DNA of 64,000 nt from Piezodorus guildinii (GCA_023052935.1 CM041297.1:103965563-104029562), one strand, 5' to 3'. Positions 11,828 to 22,725 are shown, counted from the stretch's first letter. The notes: generated by a model from the letters alone, not told the origin. Numbers and translations are program-made.

Positions 11828-12260
11828 CATTTGAGGTCAGCTTCACGGTGAAAACATTTGTTGGAAAAATCTCTTCAAATCTGGTGATTGCGCTGAGATC
11901 AAATCAAAGGGTGTGCTTTACATTTTCGTTCACAGCCAAATTCGTGGCTCTAAGATCCGAACGAGAACGAGCTAGTAACCAAAGTCGGGATAACGTAATT
12001 ACGCGTTCGCTTGGTGCCTCCGGTCTTTTAACTCGGGCATTATTTCCCGCCATCACCCCAGGCCGAAAAAAGCTCCGTGTAGCCTAAAAAGGGATCAGAA
12101 AAAAAATTGTTTTATCGCACCCCATTACCTTAACAGTAAACAGGTCTTGAAAATTAATTAAAACGAGAGCTCATGTTAAATGTTTATAAAGTATAAGGGA
12201 CTCACCTTTGATTATTTTTTTTCTTACAGCTTAATCATGATTTTACTTGCTATAAAACTT
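11828..12260 (+). repeat. Unclassified dispersed repeat U1, copy 1
   Basis: Two blocks are shared with 42.44-42.73 kb. Block one is AGGTCAGCTTCACGGTGAAA with AAAAATCTCT downstream. Block two has GTTTATAAAG and TCACCTTTGATTATTTT, followed by a T/C run ending in CAG and GCTTAATC. Between the blocks lies a less AT-rich segment (about 11.94-12.09 kb) that is absent from the other copy. The T/C run plus AG looks like a 3' splice site, but no conserved exon follows. Function unknown. Confidence 0.5.
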
Positions 12261-12962
12261 ACGAATTTGAGAACAACAGGCAAAATTAAATTTCCACGAT
12301 ACCTCAAAGAAACAACCAGAAACTGTTATAAAGCTATTATTGCAATTAATTCCCTGGTTCAGAGAAATTCTGATAAGCAGTAGCAATTTAAGTCGTATTT
12401 TCCCACAATTCGTATAAATGCTCTGAACCGTGGAAAACCGCTCTTTAATTCCTATAAAAACAAAACAATGTGGTTTTCGGAATAATTCGTTTTAATTTTA
12501 TCCTTCCTAATAATTGCATTTTGGTTTGGGAAATAATCAACTAATGATGAATTTGAAAGAAAATAAGGGGTCAATGGGTATTTGCTTTTAAATGTTGGAA
12601 GTGTAATTTTTTTTTTTCAAATCCTGTATAAAATAAAATTATATTAATAAATAAATACAATTTTTTTTAATGGTATTGATCTATTTCAGTAAAATCACCT
12701 TTGAATAAACCATTGATATTGATTTAAAAAGTTATGTTACATTCTAAAAAATAGGCCAGTATTTATATTAAATTAATGTTTTTTATATTCGAATTTATTT
12801 TAAATTTATTTATCTCTGTTAATTGGATATCTCGAAAATTCGATAATTTACTAATGCTTACATTGGTAAAAGGAGCTATCGGAATACTACTGTAATGCAG
12901 GTAACATAAATTATTTTTATTTAATTTTTATTACAATTAAGAATAGTTTGAATGAATAATTG
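12261..12962. other. AT-rich spacer
   Basis: No coding frame or repeat relation recognised. The frame at 12180-12383 has no known motif. Confidence 0.4.
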
Positions 12963-13154
12963 TATTATTAGGTTCCTTTAATTAAAATGATCCATTTCAT
13001 TCAACTTATTTTTTTTCTTATTTTTTGTCCCTACGTTTCGGCTCTTTGCCATTCTCAAGGGATCTACAAAAAACATTTATTTTAAAATTAAAAGATACAC
13101 AACATTATTTTTTAAAATTCTTATAAATCAATTTACATACCTCTTTATACTCCT
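12963..13154 (+). repeat. Left inverted arm of the Penelope-like element
   Basis: Reverse complement of 14955-15146 with a few substitutions, mainly in the T-rich run near 13.01 kb. The outer end is TATTATTAGGTTCCTTTAAT. A hammerhead-like but degenerate motif lies at about 13.03-13.07 kb. Confidence 0.9.
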
Positions 13155-14457
13155 ACCTCTTTAAAAAGCAAAATTAATAATATAAAAATAGATAATGATG
13201 AAATTATGGTCAGCTATGATGTAATATCTTTGTTTACAAATATTCCATTAAAATTAATGTATAAAATAATAGAAGATAAATGGGAAGAAATAAAATTGGA
13301 TACTGATATAAAAAACAAAAAAATATTTCTGGAAGGGATAAAACTTCGCTGCGAAAATGGAATTTTCAAATATAAAGGTGAAATATATAGACAATTATTT
13401 GGTTTACCAATGGGTGGGGTTTTATCAGTATATTTGTCAGGTATGGTATTGAATGAATTAATTAATAATGCTTTAAAAAATTCAGGTATAAAAGTAAAGT
13501 TATTAGTAAAGTATGTTGATGACATATTTTGCATAATAAAAAAGAATGTAGTAGGAGATTTCCTAAAAGCTCTTAATAATTACCATGAAAGATTGAAGTT
13601 TACTATGGAAATAGAAAAAGAAGGCAAATTAAGATTTCTGGATATGATGTTGATTAGAAAAAAGGAAATAATCAGCACAGAATGGGCCAAAAAAGAAACT
13701 TGTAGTAACACAATTCTTAACTATTTTTCATGTCATCCGTATCATATGAAGTACAATATAGTAAACAATTTTTCAAAAAAGTTATCACAATTACAGATAA
13801 TGAAAGATTAAATAAGGTCAAAGAAAAGGTTTTTCAAATTTTTTTAGAAAATTTTTACCCCAAAAAAATAGTAAAAACCATATGGGAATTGAATATTAGA
13901 ACTAAAAATAAAAATAATAGCAATGGTGAAAAAATAAACAAATTAAAGACAACCCAAAAATTCCAAAGCTGCAATTATATAAATGGACTTTCTGAAGAAA
14001 TTAAAAAATCTTCAAATTATATGATATGGAAGAATATACTTTTGCCTTCAAACCAAGAAACAAAATAAAAAATTATTATAGTGAGCTAAAAGATAAAATA
14101 GAAAAAAACTCCCAATCTGGAATGGTATATAAAATACCATGTGTGAATTGTCCTGCAGTATATATTGGTGAACCAAAACAGTTCTTGAAGGATAGGATGT
14201 ATCAACACCAAAATGATGTTAAAAATAAAGAAAAAGATAGTAATAAGACTGCTTTAGTACAACATGTAATAAATAAAAAACACCAATTTGACTTTGAAAA
14301 TACTATGGTAGTACATAAAGAAAGCAATGATTTTAGAAGAAAAATTTTAGAGGCAATATATATATCAGAAAACATTAACTACAGTATAAATTACAAAACA
14401 GACACAAAGAATTTGAATGACCATTATGCTGAGATTTTGAGCAAAATTAATAATTAG
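13155..14457 (+). pseudogene. Penelope-type reverse transcriptase + GIY-YIG endonuclease, two frameshifts
   Basis: Frame one (13155-13811; first Met at 13206) has the palm motif SYDVISLFTNIP with its Asp, then GLPMGG, and YVDD at residues 103-106 counted from 13206. FLDMML and SCHPYHMK follow, as in Penelope reverse transcriptases. Frame two (13730-14068) carries the thumb/linker. Frame three (14026-14457) has the GIY-YIG nuclease: MVY at 33-35, CVNC at 39-42, YIG at 46-48, Arg57, His61 and Glu109. The N-terminal part of the usual protein is absent. The frames lie in three different phases, so two frameshifts have occurred. Inactive, but all visible catalytic motifs survive. Confidence 0.9.
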
Positions 14458-14586
14458 TATAATTTAAATAAATGGAATTTCTGGAATAAAGTTTAAATAA
14501 CAATATAATAGAATAATATTTGGAATTTTATGGTTAAGTAAATTATCTTGTTTTTAATTGGATATTAATATATTTGTTTATGTGTT

Positions 14587-14630
<44 letters not shown>

Positions 14631-14690
14631 GGATGCGTATTGTGTGGGGTGTGTGCGTGTGTGTGTGTGTGTGTGTGTATGTATATGTTT
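14587..14690. repeat. (AT)n and (GT)n microsatellites
   Basis: An alternating AT run at about 14587-14616 is followed by a GT-rich run at about 14620-14690, in the 3' untranslated part of the Penelope-like element. Frames called through it on either strand are artefacts. Confidence 0.9.
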
Positions 14691-14954
14691 ATGTATGGTA
14701 ATAATTTATTAAAGAATTTTAAAAAAATTTTTGGCTGTGAAAATAAATGTAGACTTGACTGAGGAGGAGATAATAAAACAATAAATGTGTGTATATTAGT
14801 TTTGATATCAATAGTTAAGAGTGAGGGAATAGATTTCTTTAATCCAGTAGATGATAACAACCAGGACAGGGCTGGTCAGCCTGTAATAGTTTTAATTTTT
14901 ATTTTACTGAATTATGACAAAATATATATCTATATATTGTATAGAGTGTATAAA

Positions 14955-15146
14955 GGAGTATAAAGAGGTATGTAAATTGATTTATAAGAATTTTAAAAAA
15001 TAATGTTGTGTATCTTTTAATTTTAAAATAAATGTTTTTTGTAGATCCCTTGAGAATGGCAAAGAGCCGAAACGTAGGGACAAAAAATAAGAAAATAAAA
15101 TAAGTTGAATGAAAAGGATCATTTTAATTAAAGGAACCTAATAATA
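14955..15146 (-). repeat. Right inverted arm of the Penelope-like element
   Basis: Pairs with 12963-13154. It ends at AAGGAACCTAATAATA. It is followed after only about 16 bases by a different Penelope-type terminus. Confidence 0.9.
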
Positions 15147-15162
15147 AATTATTTTATTAAAA

Positions 15163-15480
15163 GGAAGTAATCCGTGTGGCGGTCTGTGAATAAAACAATT
15201 AAGTAGTTTCAACCATTCATTTTCTGCCAACGTTTCGACCCCCATTGTGGGTCATCATCAGGGCGTATTGTAGGCGAACTCCAGTTTCCAAGAACGCCCA
15301 TTCTACATTAATAAATTGAAAGAAATAGGAATACCTCAAAACATTTCAATAGCCTTAGGGAATTATGGTTGCAGAGCTGACAAAGTAATATATTTTCTCA
15401 CTACAGTAAATCTGTTAAACATTTCTAGCTGAAAACACTTCATATCAAAATAAATTACATAAAATAAACCATAAATAATA
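15163..15480 (-). mobile_element. Second Penelope-type terminus, solo fragment
   Basis: Bases 15163-15285 match one arm of the 1.4-1.7 kb palindrome (GTGTGGCGGTC, AATTAAGTAGTTTCAAC, CCAACGTTTCGACCCCC). Beyond it, 15285-15430 on the plus strand reads as a short open stretch with FYINKLKEIGIP and ALGNYGCRAD, which may be a remnant of a coding region. I cannot assign that peptide. It directly abuts the first Penelope-like element. Confidence 0.55.
15222..15275 (-). ncRNA. Hammerhead-ribozyme-like motif
   Basis: On the minus strand the order is CCCTGATGATGACCC, a short loop, GGGGGTCGAAACGTTGGC. CTGATGA is at 15261-15255 and GAAA at 15236-15233. Helix II is GACCC paired with GGGTC. This is the canonical core of a type I hammerhead, as known in Penelope-like terminal repeats. 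Helices I and III and the UH cleavage site are not resolved by eye, so catalytic activity is unproven. Confidence 0.5.
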
Positions 15481-15689
15481 ATTATGTATAATATTCTAAT
15501 ATTACCACAGAAATGGTAATATATATTTTTTTTTTAATAAATTGAAAATAAACATGCATCTGGATATTATATTTTTTAATTTTTTATTTATTTGCTATTC
15601 ATAGAATCTTATTTTTCTTTCTCTATTAGTTCTCTTTATTTTTTTTTTTTGTTATTACTATTTTCTTCATAAGATGATCATTGCAGAAT

Positions 15690-15770
15690 TATTATCTGGA
15701 TCGGGCGCTAATGACCTAGATGTTTTGCTTTAACATATAACAAACAACAAATAAAAGTAAAGCATGGAGT
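15690..15770 (+). mobile_element. Solo 3' end of an I-type LINE (tentative)
   Basis: GGGCGCTAATGACC, GATGTTTTGC and an A/C-rich tail (ACAAACAACAAATAAA) lie in order. The same layout (GGCGTTGATGACC, GATGTTTTGCGCC) follows the I-like LINE fragment at 54.7 kb on the minus strand. A short 3' tail from a 5'-truncated insertion is the simplest reading. Confidence 0.4.
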
Positions 15771-17780
15771 TTTGTTATTATTTATATTATATTTTTGATA
15801 TTTACAATAAAATGTATTTATAACTTGGTGTTAATCTGAGCCATAAATAATCCAGACAAAGCCCACTGCTGACAGTTCCAACCCTTATCGCCGCAAACAC
15901 ACGACCAAGCACCTGTTGAGAGTATTAGGCTTCTGAGAATTACCACCTAGCAATTGAATAATTTAATAATTTATGACAAAGTAACTATTTTATTCAATGC
16001 TTTATATCGGAAAGGATCTATGTTTGTTAACAAACTAAATAAATCTAATAGAATCCAAGAACGCAAGGTTTTTTGTAATCTGATGGCTGTTCATTTTAAA
16101 TCACATTAGGAAAAACAAAAGGTTAGAAATTAGGTTTTCAAGCAATAGACATAAAGAACGAATAAAAACATCCGACAAAATCGTTCCCTCCTGAGCCGGA
16201 ACTGAATATGAAGGAATATTGGTTTTGATTATGTAAAATATAGTAAAATATGTTAATCAATAATATGATCGGATACTTGGTTAGGGGTGTGGTCGTAAAA
16301 GAATCAAACAAATAGGAAAAACTTTTCATTTTTTGTTCTAAATTTAGGCCTTCTTCAGGGCGACTAGCCAGAGATATCGCCATGAGCTATTTTTTTTTAT
16401 GGATAAAAAATTGGTGCCTAAATTTTAAAGATTAAGAACATTAGAGGAGTTAAGTGTAGAAAAAATATTTCTGACCGGTTAAGTTAAGCTTTTTGTTCTA
16501 GCTTATGAAATCTTGCGATAAGATGGCTTTTCTTATTGAATCCGGAAATTTAAATTTATAAATGTTTTTATCGTCATTCGCGATTTAAGAAAATATTAGT
16601 CAGTGCTTTTTTTTAGCACAAAAAAATAAAAAAGGTAGTTGATCGAATGCTATTTATTTGATCAATAATAAATAATTGGAATGAATAATAAGATGAACTA
16701 ATAATAAAATCATTATAATTAAAAATAATGTATAATTTATACTGATTTAAAATTTAATTAAATATATTTACAAAAAAAAGTACAAAATAAACCTCGTAAC
16801 GAAAAAGTAAAATTTTAAATTATGCTAAATATTACGTTTGATTCTAGTAAATAAAATTTAAAAAAATAGTCTAGTCACAATGATTTAAAGATTCACTTAT
16901 TTACCTACTGATTAACTATTTTTCCTCAAATATGGAACTTCAAACCTTCATTATGTATACAAGTTAAGCATTATTAGAGCGTTTATGGCATCGAAAATCT
17001 TTAATCTTTAAGCAAATCTCAAATCCCTAATCTCTAGGATTCTAAACAGAAATATTCATTATAATTCGCTAATCCTTGGATTAACCAACTGAATCCAAGG
17101 TTCGAGCAGTTATTTGTTTTAATCCCAAACCAAACGATTACACGCGTAGCAGGATGGGTATTACAGGTTTTGATAAAAGTAAACCGGGTTATTAAAACGT
17201 AGTGGAGGTAAAATACATTAAAATAGCGATGAATAAATTTCAAAAAATATATATTTTATATTAAAACAAAAAAAAATTTCTGTTTAAATAATGGTATTAA
17301 AGGAAACGGTAAACATATGCTACGTTCACTATGGTTTAAAGATAAGTATTGTTTAATTCTGAGGTCTGTTTGTATACTAATAAGAATTGAATCTTCAATT
17401 TCCTTGACGAATTATAAAATAATAGTGAATATAAGTAATTAATGTTTGGACATTTGAATAAAATACTCGATATCCCAGCTTGAGTAGAAAGATTTTTTTT
17501 TTAATCGATACATTACAATGACGAATATTATCTATCTTCCCAACTGTTCAAAATATTTTGAATATACCCATAAAAGTATAAATTATAAAATATGAATAAT
17601 GAAATATAGGTTTACATCATTTTGCCTATGATTCGAGCTCTCTTGTTTTTAATTGGTTCATTACCATTACATGATCAATGAAATGCAAATTAGGTTCGTA
17701 ACCTAATTTTCAGCTAATGGAAGCGTTTGAGTCATTTTATGCGACTAAAATTATTTACATTGAATTTTAATATGAACAGG
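15771..17780. other. 2 kb AT-rich stretch, no feature supported
   Basis: I see no coding exon, repeat match or terminal structure. A CTGAAGAAGGCC motif (about 16.35 kb, minus strand) hints at another Penelope-type end but lacks the rest of the core. Confidence 0.4.
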
Positions 17781-17784
17781 AGTT

Positions 17785-18950
17785 TTCTTAAATATTCTAT
17801 TCTATTATTATCTAAAATAATCAGTTAGTTTATCGGATTTTCATTACTATTCATTAACTTTCACAAGCTTGTGAACAAGATAATGTGTTTTTTTAAATCT
17901 TTAGCTTTCCAACGCTATAGAGAAGAGAAGAAAATAAACTTTATTTACATATTTACATAATGACAAAATATTTATAAATGATTTCGGATGAGACATCCTT
18001 ACAATCAGCAAAATGTTTGGTTAATTTTGTAGTTACAATCTAATTAGCCTTAATGAATAAATATGTGGTCAATTAAATTGAGATTATATATGGTTGTAGG
18101 AAAAATTATACAAAAACCTACAAATAAAAACGGATAACATGATTGATAATATAAAATTAAAAATTAAAACAAACTAGCTTAAGATAGCAACACATGTTTA
18201 GTATCTTTATGAGTGTAGCGTTTTAGAGATGTTTTATTATAGTTACCGATTTTCATAATTAATGGATTCTTGGAGACTGGTGTTTTACTGAAGTAAGAAG
18301 CTGTTTGAGTATGGAAAAATGTTTAATTGTTGGAAGCTGCAAGTCCTGGAGCATGGATGATATTTAGATAGATAGATAGATAATATTTTTTCTAAAATCT
18401 TTAGCTTTCCAACGGTATATTATACATCTATATTACAGTTTTTAAATTCAAAAACACAAAAAATGCATAAAAAAATATTTTTGCTATTTTCCCCTTTAAT
18501 TGGATATCCAATTCCTTCAACTTATATATTTACCTGATTTTAGCAATACTAACAAGATGATTTGGCCGATTTCATAAAATTTACAAAATTAAAGTTACTT
18601 TAGATGAAGACATTTTGAAATATCGGCATTTAAGCCCAGTCAGAATATTTCAATCAGAATGAAACCTACATGATATTAAAGCCTATTGAATTTTACATCG
18701 ATATAGCGAGTTTAATCAAATCGTCGGAACCGTTTGAGAAAATCATAAAAAGGTGCAATATGCATATAAAGTGAGTTACCAAACACGGACACACACATAC
18801 ACATATATTTTTGCGGGACTTGGTTATATTGACTCAGGAGACCCTATAACGTGTATTTCCATTTACAACTGGAATTTGAAAATTTTCACGATTGCAATAC
18901 TTTTCCTGACTATATACGTGACGTATTCCATTTATAGGTAAGTGAAAGTA
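17785..18950 (+). mobile_element. Family R repeat, copy 8, split by a LINE tail
   Basis: R sequence runs to AAATCTTTAGCTTTCCAACG at 17895-17914 and resumes at about 18366 with a second version of the same block. The 3' half follows in the usual order (ATCGGCATTTAAGCCC, CGTCGGAACCG, TTTTTGCGGGACTTGG). It ends in AGGTAAGTGAAAGTA at 18950 instead of the exact palindrome. The 5' end is missing. The duplicated block is about 40 bp and diverged. Confidence 0.8.
17921..18365 (-). mobile_element. 5'-truncated LINE tail inside R copy 8
   Basis: About 445 bases are the reverse complement of the 3' end of the LINE at 29041-29979, roughly 95% alike by eye. It starts at AGAGAAGAGAAGAAAATAAA on the plus strand. 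It covers the 3' untranslated part and the last about 60 codons of the reverse-transcriptase frame, now disrupted. It enters R at the same base as the insertion in copy 9. Confidence 0.85.
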
Positions 18951-19919
18951 AAAATGGCAATTATTTGTTTATTAAAAATATATCATGTGTCTATTCAAAC
19001 CTATTCGCATTTGTTTAGAGTGTAATATTTTTGCTTTTGTCAGTCTGATATCAAATCTTATTATCGTTAGGAATGTGGAAATTTAAATTATTTCTTAAAT
19101 GAGGATGTAAAAGTGTTAAGAAAAATGTTTATTTTTCAAATTGTCCAATTACTAAACAGAGGTGTACTAAGTACTATAATAGTGTGGTGATAATCAATAA
19201 ATGATAACAAATATTTTTAAGGATAATAACTTAGTTATAAACTAATTCAGACATTTTGACTGCAAAAGTCATAAGCTACATCTCTGCAACTGATCACACA
19301 TCAGACCTCCGTGATCATTTTTCATGTATAATTTCATAGATAATGTTATCAATACGCCATGAAGAGAGTTATTTTTGTCAGGTTTCATGATCAAGAAGTT
19401 GTTTGAATACCAATACACGAGTAAAGATTTTTTTTTAATCCTTAACTTTCTATATTTTACTTTTTCTGAAAGACCACCTGTTTGAGTCATTTTTCATTGA
19501 TATTTTCTAAACACTTCAATCTTTTATATAAGGGTTCTTTTGTGTCACCAATGCATATTTCAGTTTTATTTTATACAGATGAAGTAAATATTTTAGCCAT
19601 TACATTAAAAAAAAAAATCTTTTAAGATGAACAAGAGAGTACATAAACTAGCAAAGTTAGAGATCGGTGAGATTCGCGATGCTTCTAGCGACAAATCACT
19701 ATCCTCTCGCACTAAAAAATCCCTAGTACGTTTAGGTCATCTACTTCTGGATATAATTTGTATATTTAACATCTACAAGGAAAAGCTATATAGGAAAAAA
19801 AATAGATATGATTATAAAATAAAACCAGAAACTATATCGGCACAACAGTCAAATAAATAATTTAACTAACAAATAAAAAAATATATAGTAAAATAAAATG
19901 CCCCGGAATTTATAAATGT
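18951..19919. other. AT-rich spacer with a small balanced-composition island
   Basis: At 19.64-19.74 kb the sequence is less AT-rich. On the plus strand it lies in a 77-codon frame starting at 19627. On the minus strand it gives EDSDLSLEASRISPI after a TTTTTTAG acceptor-like site. Neither is convincing as an exon. Nothing else recognised. Confidence 0.3.
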
Positions 19920-19933
19920 ATATTTTAATTAGG

Positions 19934-20230
19934 GGAGCCTGTGGCTGAGTGGCTAGCGCGCTAGTCTCTCATGCTACAGGTTCTGAGTTCGAATCCAAGT
20001 CCCGGCGGGGCTTTTATAAGGATTTAAAAAAATGTGGATTCACTCACGACCTCTCCCCCGGGTATGTGAGACCCGTCAGCCAAAGGGTGGCCACTCACAA
20101 AATTAGTCGTAGGGAGTGATGACCCTACACTAAAAAATTGCATCGTGAAATGTGAGTGTAAATTCGCAGGAGTTTACACCGCGAGGCCCTGGGCCTACAC
20201 GGCCTGTCGCGCCACTGGAAGAATAAGAAG
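19934..20230 (+). mobile_element. tRNA-derived SINE (type 1) with 14-bp TSD
   Basis: The TSD ATATTTTAATTAGG is at 19920-19933 and 20231-20244. The head has an A-box-like TGGCTGAGTGG (as in serine or leucine tRNAs) and a B-box-like GAGTTCGAATCC. The tail is GAA-rich (GGAAGAATAAGAAG). Length 297 bp. The tRNA head does not fold as a complete tRNA with a mature end, so it is not annotated as a tRNA gene. Expected to be mobilised by a LINE; the partner is unknown. Confidence 0.88.
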
Positions 20231-20259
20231 ATATTTTAATTAGGAAAACAGACTTTATA

Positions 20260-20506
20260 GGGGAGCGGCGTGATCTAGTGGATAGAGATTGTGACGGAAT
20301 ATTATTTATTCTGTTATTTCGGCCGGGGGGCGATCCTGGGGTATATAGACCTTCCTGGGGCATACACAAAAATGGGAATAAAACCTGGCGGCTCAGCGTG
20401 ATCTCGGCCGAATCACCTCATTGCACGGCCTAGAAACAGTACGAATCCCTATATGCACTGAGCCCAAGACTCTTTATGGGTGGTAGGGGCACAGGTTTTT
20501 TTTAAT
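20260..20506 (+). mobile_element. tRNA-derived SINE (type 2), internal deletion, 10-bp TSD
   Basis: The TSD AGACTTTATA lies at 20250-20259 and 20507-20516. The head GCGTGATCTAGTGGATAGAG is the A-box part. The B box present in the 36.1-kb copy (GGTTCGAATCC) is missing here. The body blocks AACCTGGCGGCTCAGCGTGA, CCTCATTGCACGGCC and ACTGAGCCCAAGAC are shared with the copy at 61 kb. It ends in a T-rich CAGGTTTTTTTT. Confidence 0.85.
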
Positions 20507-20516
20507 AGACTTTATA

Positions 20517-21238
20517 ATTCAGATAAAAATTATTATTTTGTGGTAAAAATCAAAAACTAATAATTTTGAGTCCTCTCTATGACCTAGTAATCTTGATGTA
20601 TTTGGTTCCATTTTATTCAAGTGTAAAAATATAATATGTGGATTCTTGAAAAATACGCCGAATGGTAAGGGTTCCATTACAATGCATCCGATCAAAAAAG
20701 GTATGAGTGATTCAATATTTTTTTTAATAATCTTAAAATTGCTCGACAGGCTATCGCCTCACATTTTCTGCCATCCTCCCTTTATAAGTGTGAATAAATA
20801 TAATTAATAAATAAATAAATAACCACTATAAGTATCGCTGTTGCTATTTTATTTTCCGGAAAAAATACTGAAGACACATACAGATAAGTGAAAGTAAAAA
20901 TGAAGTATTTAAATTTGCACCACTATAGCCCCTAAACGTCTTAGCTATGAATGTTATCCGAGAAAAAGTATTCTCTCCTAAATTTCTGACAAGGAAACTG
21001 TCGTCGTATGTTCGATCCGAGAAACACTAAAAAGTCTAGAGCAAGTCACACTGATAGAGAAAAAAATCGTTATTTAATGAATGTTAAAGACCCCCAGCCT
21101 ACCCACATATCCATGTCAAATAAGAGTTATTAAGAAAGTTATTTATTCAAATGAGTTTTTTTTTTTTTAATTTATTGTTTGGATTATAAGTACCATGAAA
21201 CAAATAACCTCTAATTATAAAGGGGGTTTACATTATTT
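20517..21238. other. AT-rich spacer with an R 3'-end relic
   Basis: CAGATAAGTGAAAGTAAAAA at about 20881-20900 resembles the 3' terminus of family R but has no body attached. Nothing else recognised. Confidence 0.35.
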
Positions 21239-21848
21239 ACTTTCACTTACCTAAATATGAAATATATGAAAATTTTCGAATTCCGGTTCTCAACGGAAGT
21301 ACACGTTTTAGGGTTCCCTGAGTCCAAATAACCAAGTCCCGCAAAAAAGTCTGTGTGTGTGTGTGGAACTCCCGGGCGAAAACGAAAAGTCCTATGAAAC
21401 TAAGATTTCATATTTAAGAAAACTAAACGCCCGGGATGTTACAGAAAGTTTTTCATCAAAATCAGCTGACCGGAAGATCTACTTCATACCATGAATTTTG
21501 CACCTTTTACGATTTTTTTTTCAAAAACTACTAAAACGATTTTGATTAAACTATATGTATCGATGTAAAATTAGACGGGCTTTAATATGATGTAGGTTTC
21601 ATTCCGATTGAAATAGCATGTCAGTGCTTAAATACCGATATAAGAAATTGTCTGCCTCTAAAGTACCTTTAATTTTGTAGATACTATTGGGTTGTTTCAC
21701 ATGAAATGTCCGTTTTTTGTAGTTTCTGAAATACATGTTTTCTTCCGAATGTTTACATATTTAAAGTAAACAGTTACTAATCCTCTACCTTTGTATTATA
21801 AACATTACCTTCCCAATCAATTACCCAATTTTTAGTATACTTCCAAAT

Positions 21849-22201
21849 ATGAACATAGAAACACGCGATTTTCGAGTAATATTTTTGTACGAGTTTAAAC
21901 TCAGCCATTCAGCAGCTGAGGCCGCTAGAAATATTTGCAAGGCGTTTGGGGAAGGGAGTGATAATAAACGGACCATTCGCCGTTGGTTTGCTAAGTTTTC
22001 AGCTGGAAATACCGACTTGGAAACTTGCCCCGAGGACGACCTCCGTCCGAAAAGACAACGATGTCCTCAATCATAAAGAAGAAGGAAACCCGTACCAAAC
22101 AGTTAAAGGACTGTCAGCACAACTAAATGCAAGTGCATCTACCGGTTCCAGACATTTAAAGTGTATTGGAAAAGTAAAAACGCTCGATACATGGGTACCT
22201 C
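21849..22201 (+). pseudogene. Mariner transposase, N-terminal part
   Basis: Residues from Met 21849 give the DNA-binding helix-turn-helix: YEFKLSHSAAEAARNI, TIRRWFAKF and ETCPEDD. A frameshift near 22.04 kb moves the frame to LNHKEEGNPYQTVKGL, then STGSRHLKCIGKVKTLDTW. The part ends exactly at the I-clade LINE's TSD. It cannot make a functional protein. Confidence 0.9.
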
Positions 22202-22725
22202 GATAAAAGTATATGTATTCTTTGAAGGTTATGTGCTAAAGTTTAAAGTGTTTCTGTGCTTGAAACTTTTTCTTTTTTGAAAGATTTATTGTTCACGGAG
22301 ACTTAGTTTACTGTGTTTAAATTGACTACCGTTAATTTTCGTTGTTGTTACTCCTGAAAAATGTTTCTGTTATTTATCTGTAAATAGTGCAAATAAACTT
22401 CACAGCTCGGGTAAGGTTATAACTTACCACGAGGCAAGGTGCAAGAACATTGTAAAACATTTCATATTGGCCAGTAAAGAATACAGCAGAGGACTGGAAG
22501 TAAGTGCTTATGCTCGGTGGAAAGCAGACGTGCTGTAAGCTGAGCTGTTAAGGTGTACGACTAACTGATAAGTCTTATACATTTAAAATTTTTGTTTTAT
22601 AACCTCTTTTTTCTTTATAAAGTTAATTTTTCTTTTTGTATTATACGGTAATTTGTTTTCTATTCCCTTTTAAATTTTGATGATACATATTTTTTCTCTT
22701 TTTCCGCTCTTTTTTACCTGATGAG

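Larger units (their letters stand above)
12963..15146 (+). mobile_element. Penelope-like element, 5'-truncated, between inverted arms
   Basis: A decayed reverse transcriptase-GIY-YIG frame is flanked by inverted arms at 12963-13154 and 14955-15146. The arms are 192 bp each with no net indel. Each arm carries CTACGTTTCGGCTCTTTGCC, ATTCTCAAGGGATCTAC and the pyrimidine-rich strand ending near CTCTTTATACTCCT. Penelope-like elements are known for terminal repeats in direct or inverted orientation and for 5' truncation. The element starts immediately after the left arm, in mid-frame. The 3' untranslated part (14458-14954) holds (AT)n and (GT)n runs. Confidence 0.85.

Noticed and set aside
11848..12087. 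79-codon frame with less AT-rich 3' part
   Set aside because: It spans one U1 block and an insert missing from the other copy; no motif.
12180..12383. 67-codon frame near repeat U1
   Set aside because: Overlaps the repeat's pyrimidine run and shows no motif.
14543..14860. Frames on both strands through the Penelope 3' region
   Set aside because: They read through (AT)n and (GT)n runs and have no protein motif.
16335..16370. Third hammerhead-like site (CTGAAGAAGGCC, minus strand)
   Set aside because: No GAAAC half or pairing helix II could be found nearby.
19627..19860. 77-codon plus-strand frame
   Set aside because: No known motif, preceded by an A-run; the opposite strand is equally plausible, so no gene is called.
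19934..20000. tRNA gene
   Set aside because: A and B boxes are present, but the surrounding body, tail and TSD show a SINE. The same holds at 36.1 and 61.0 kb.
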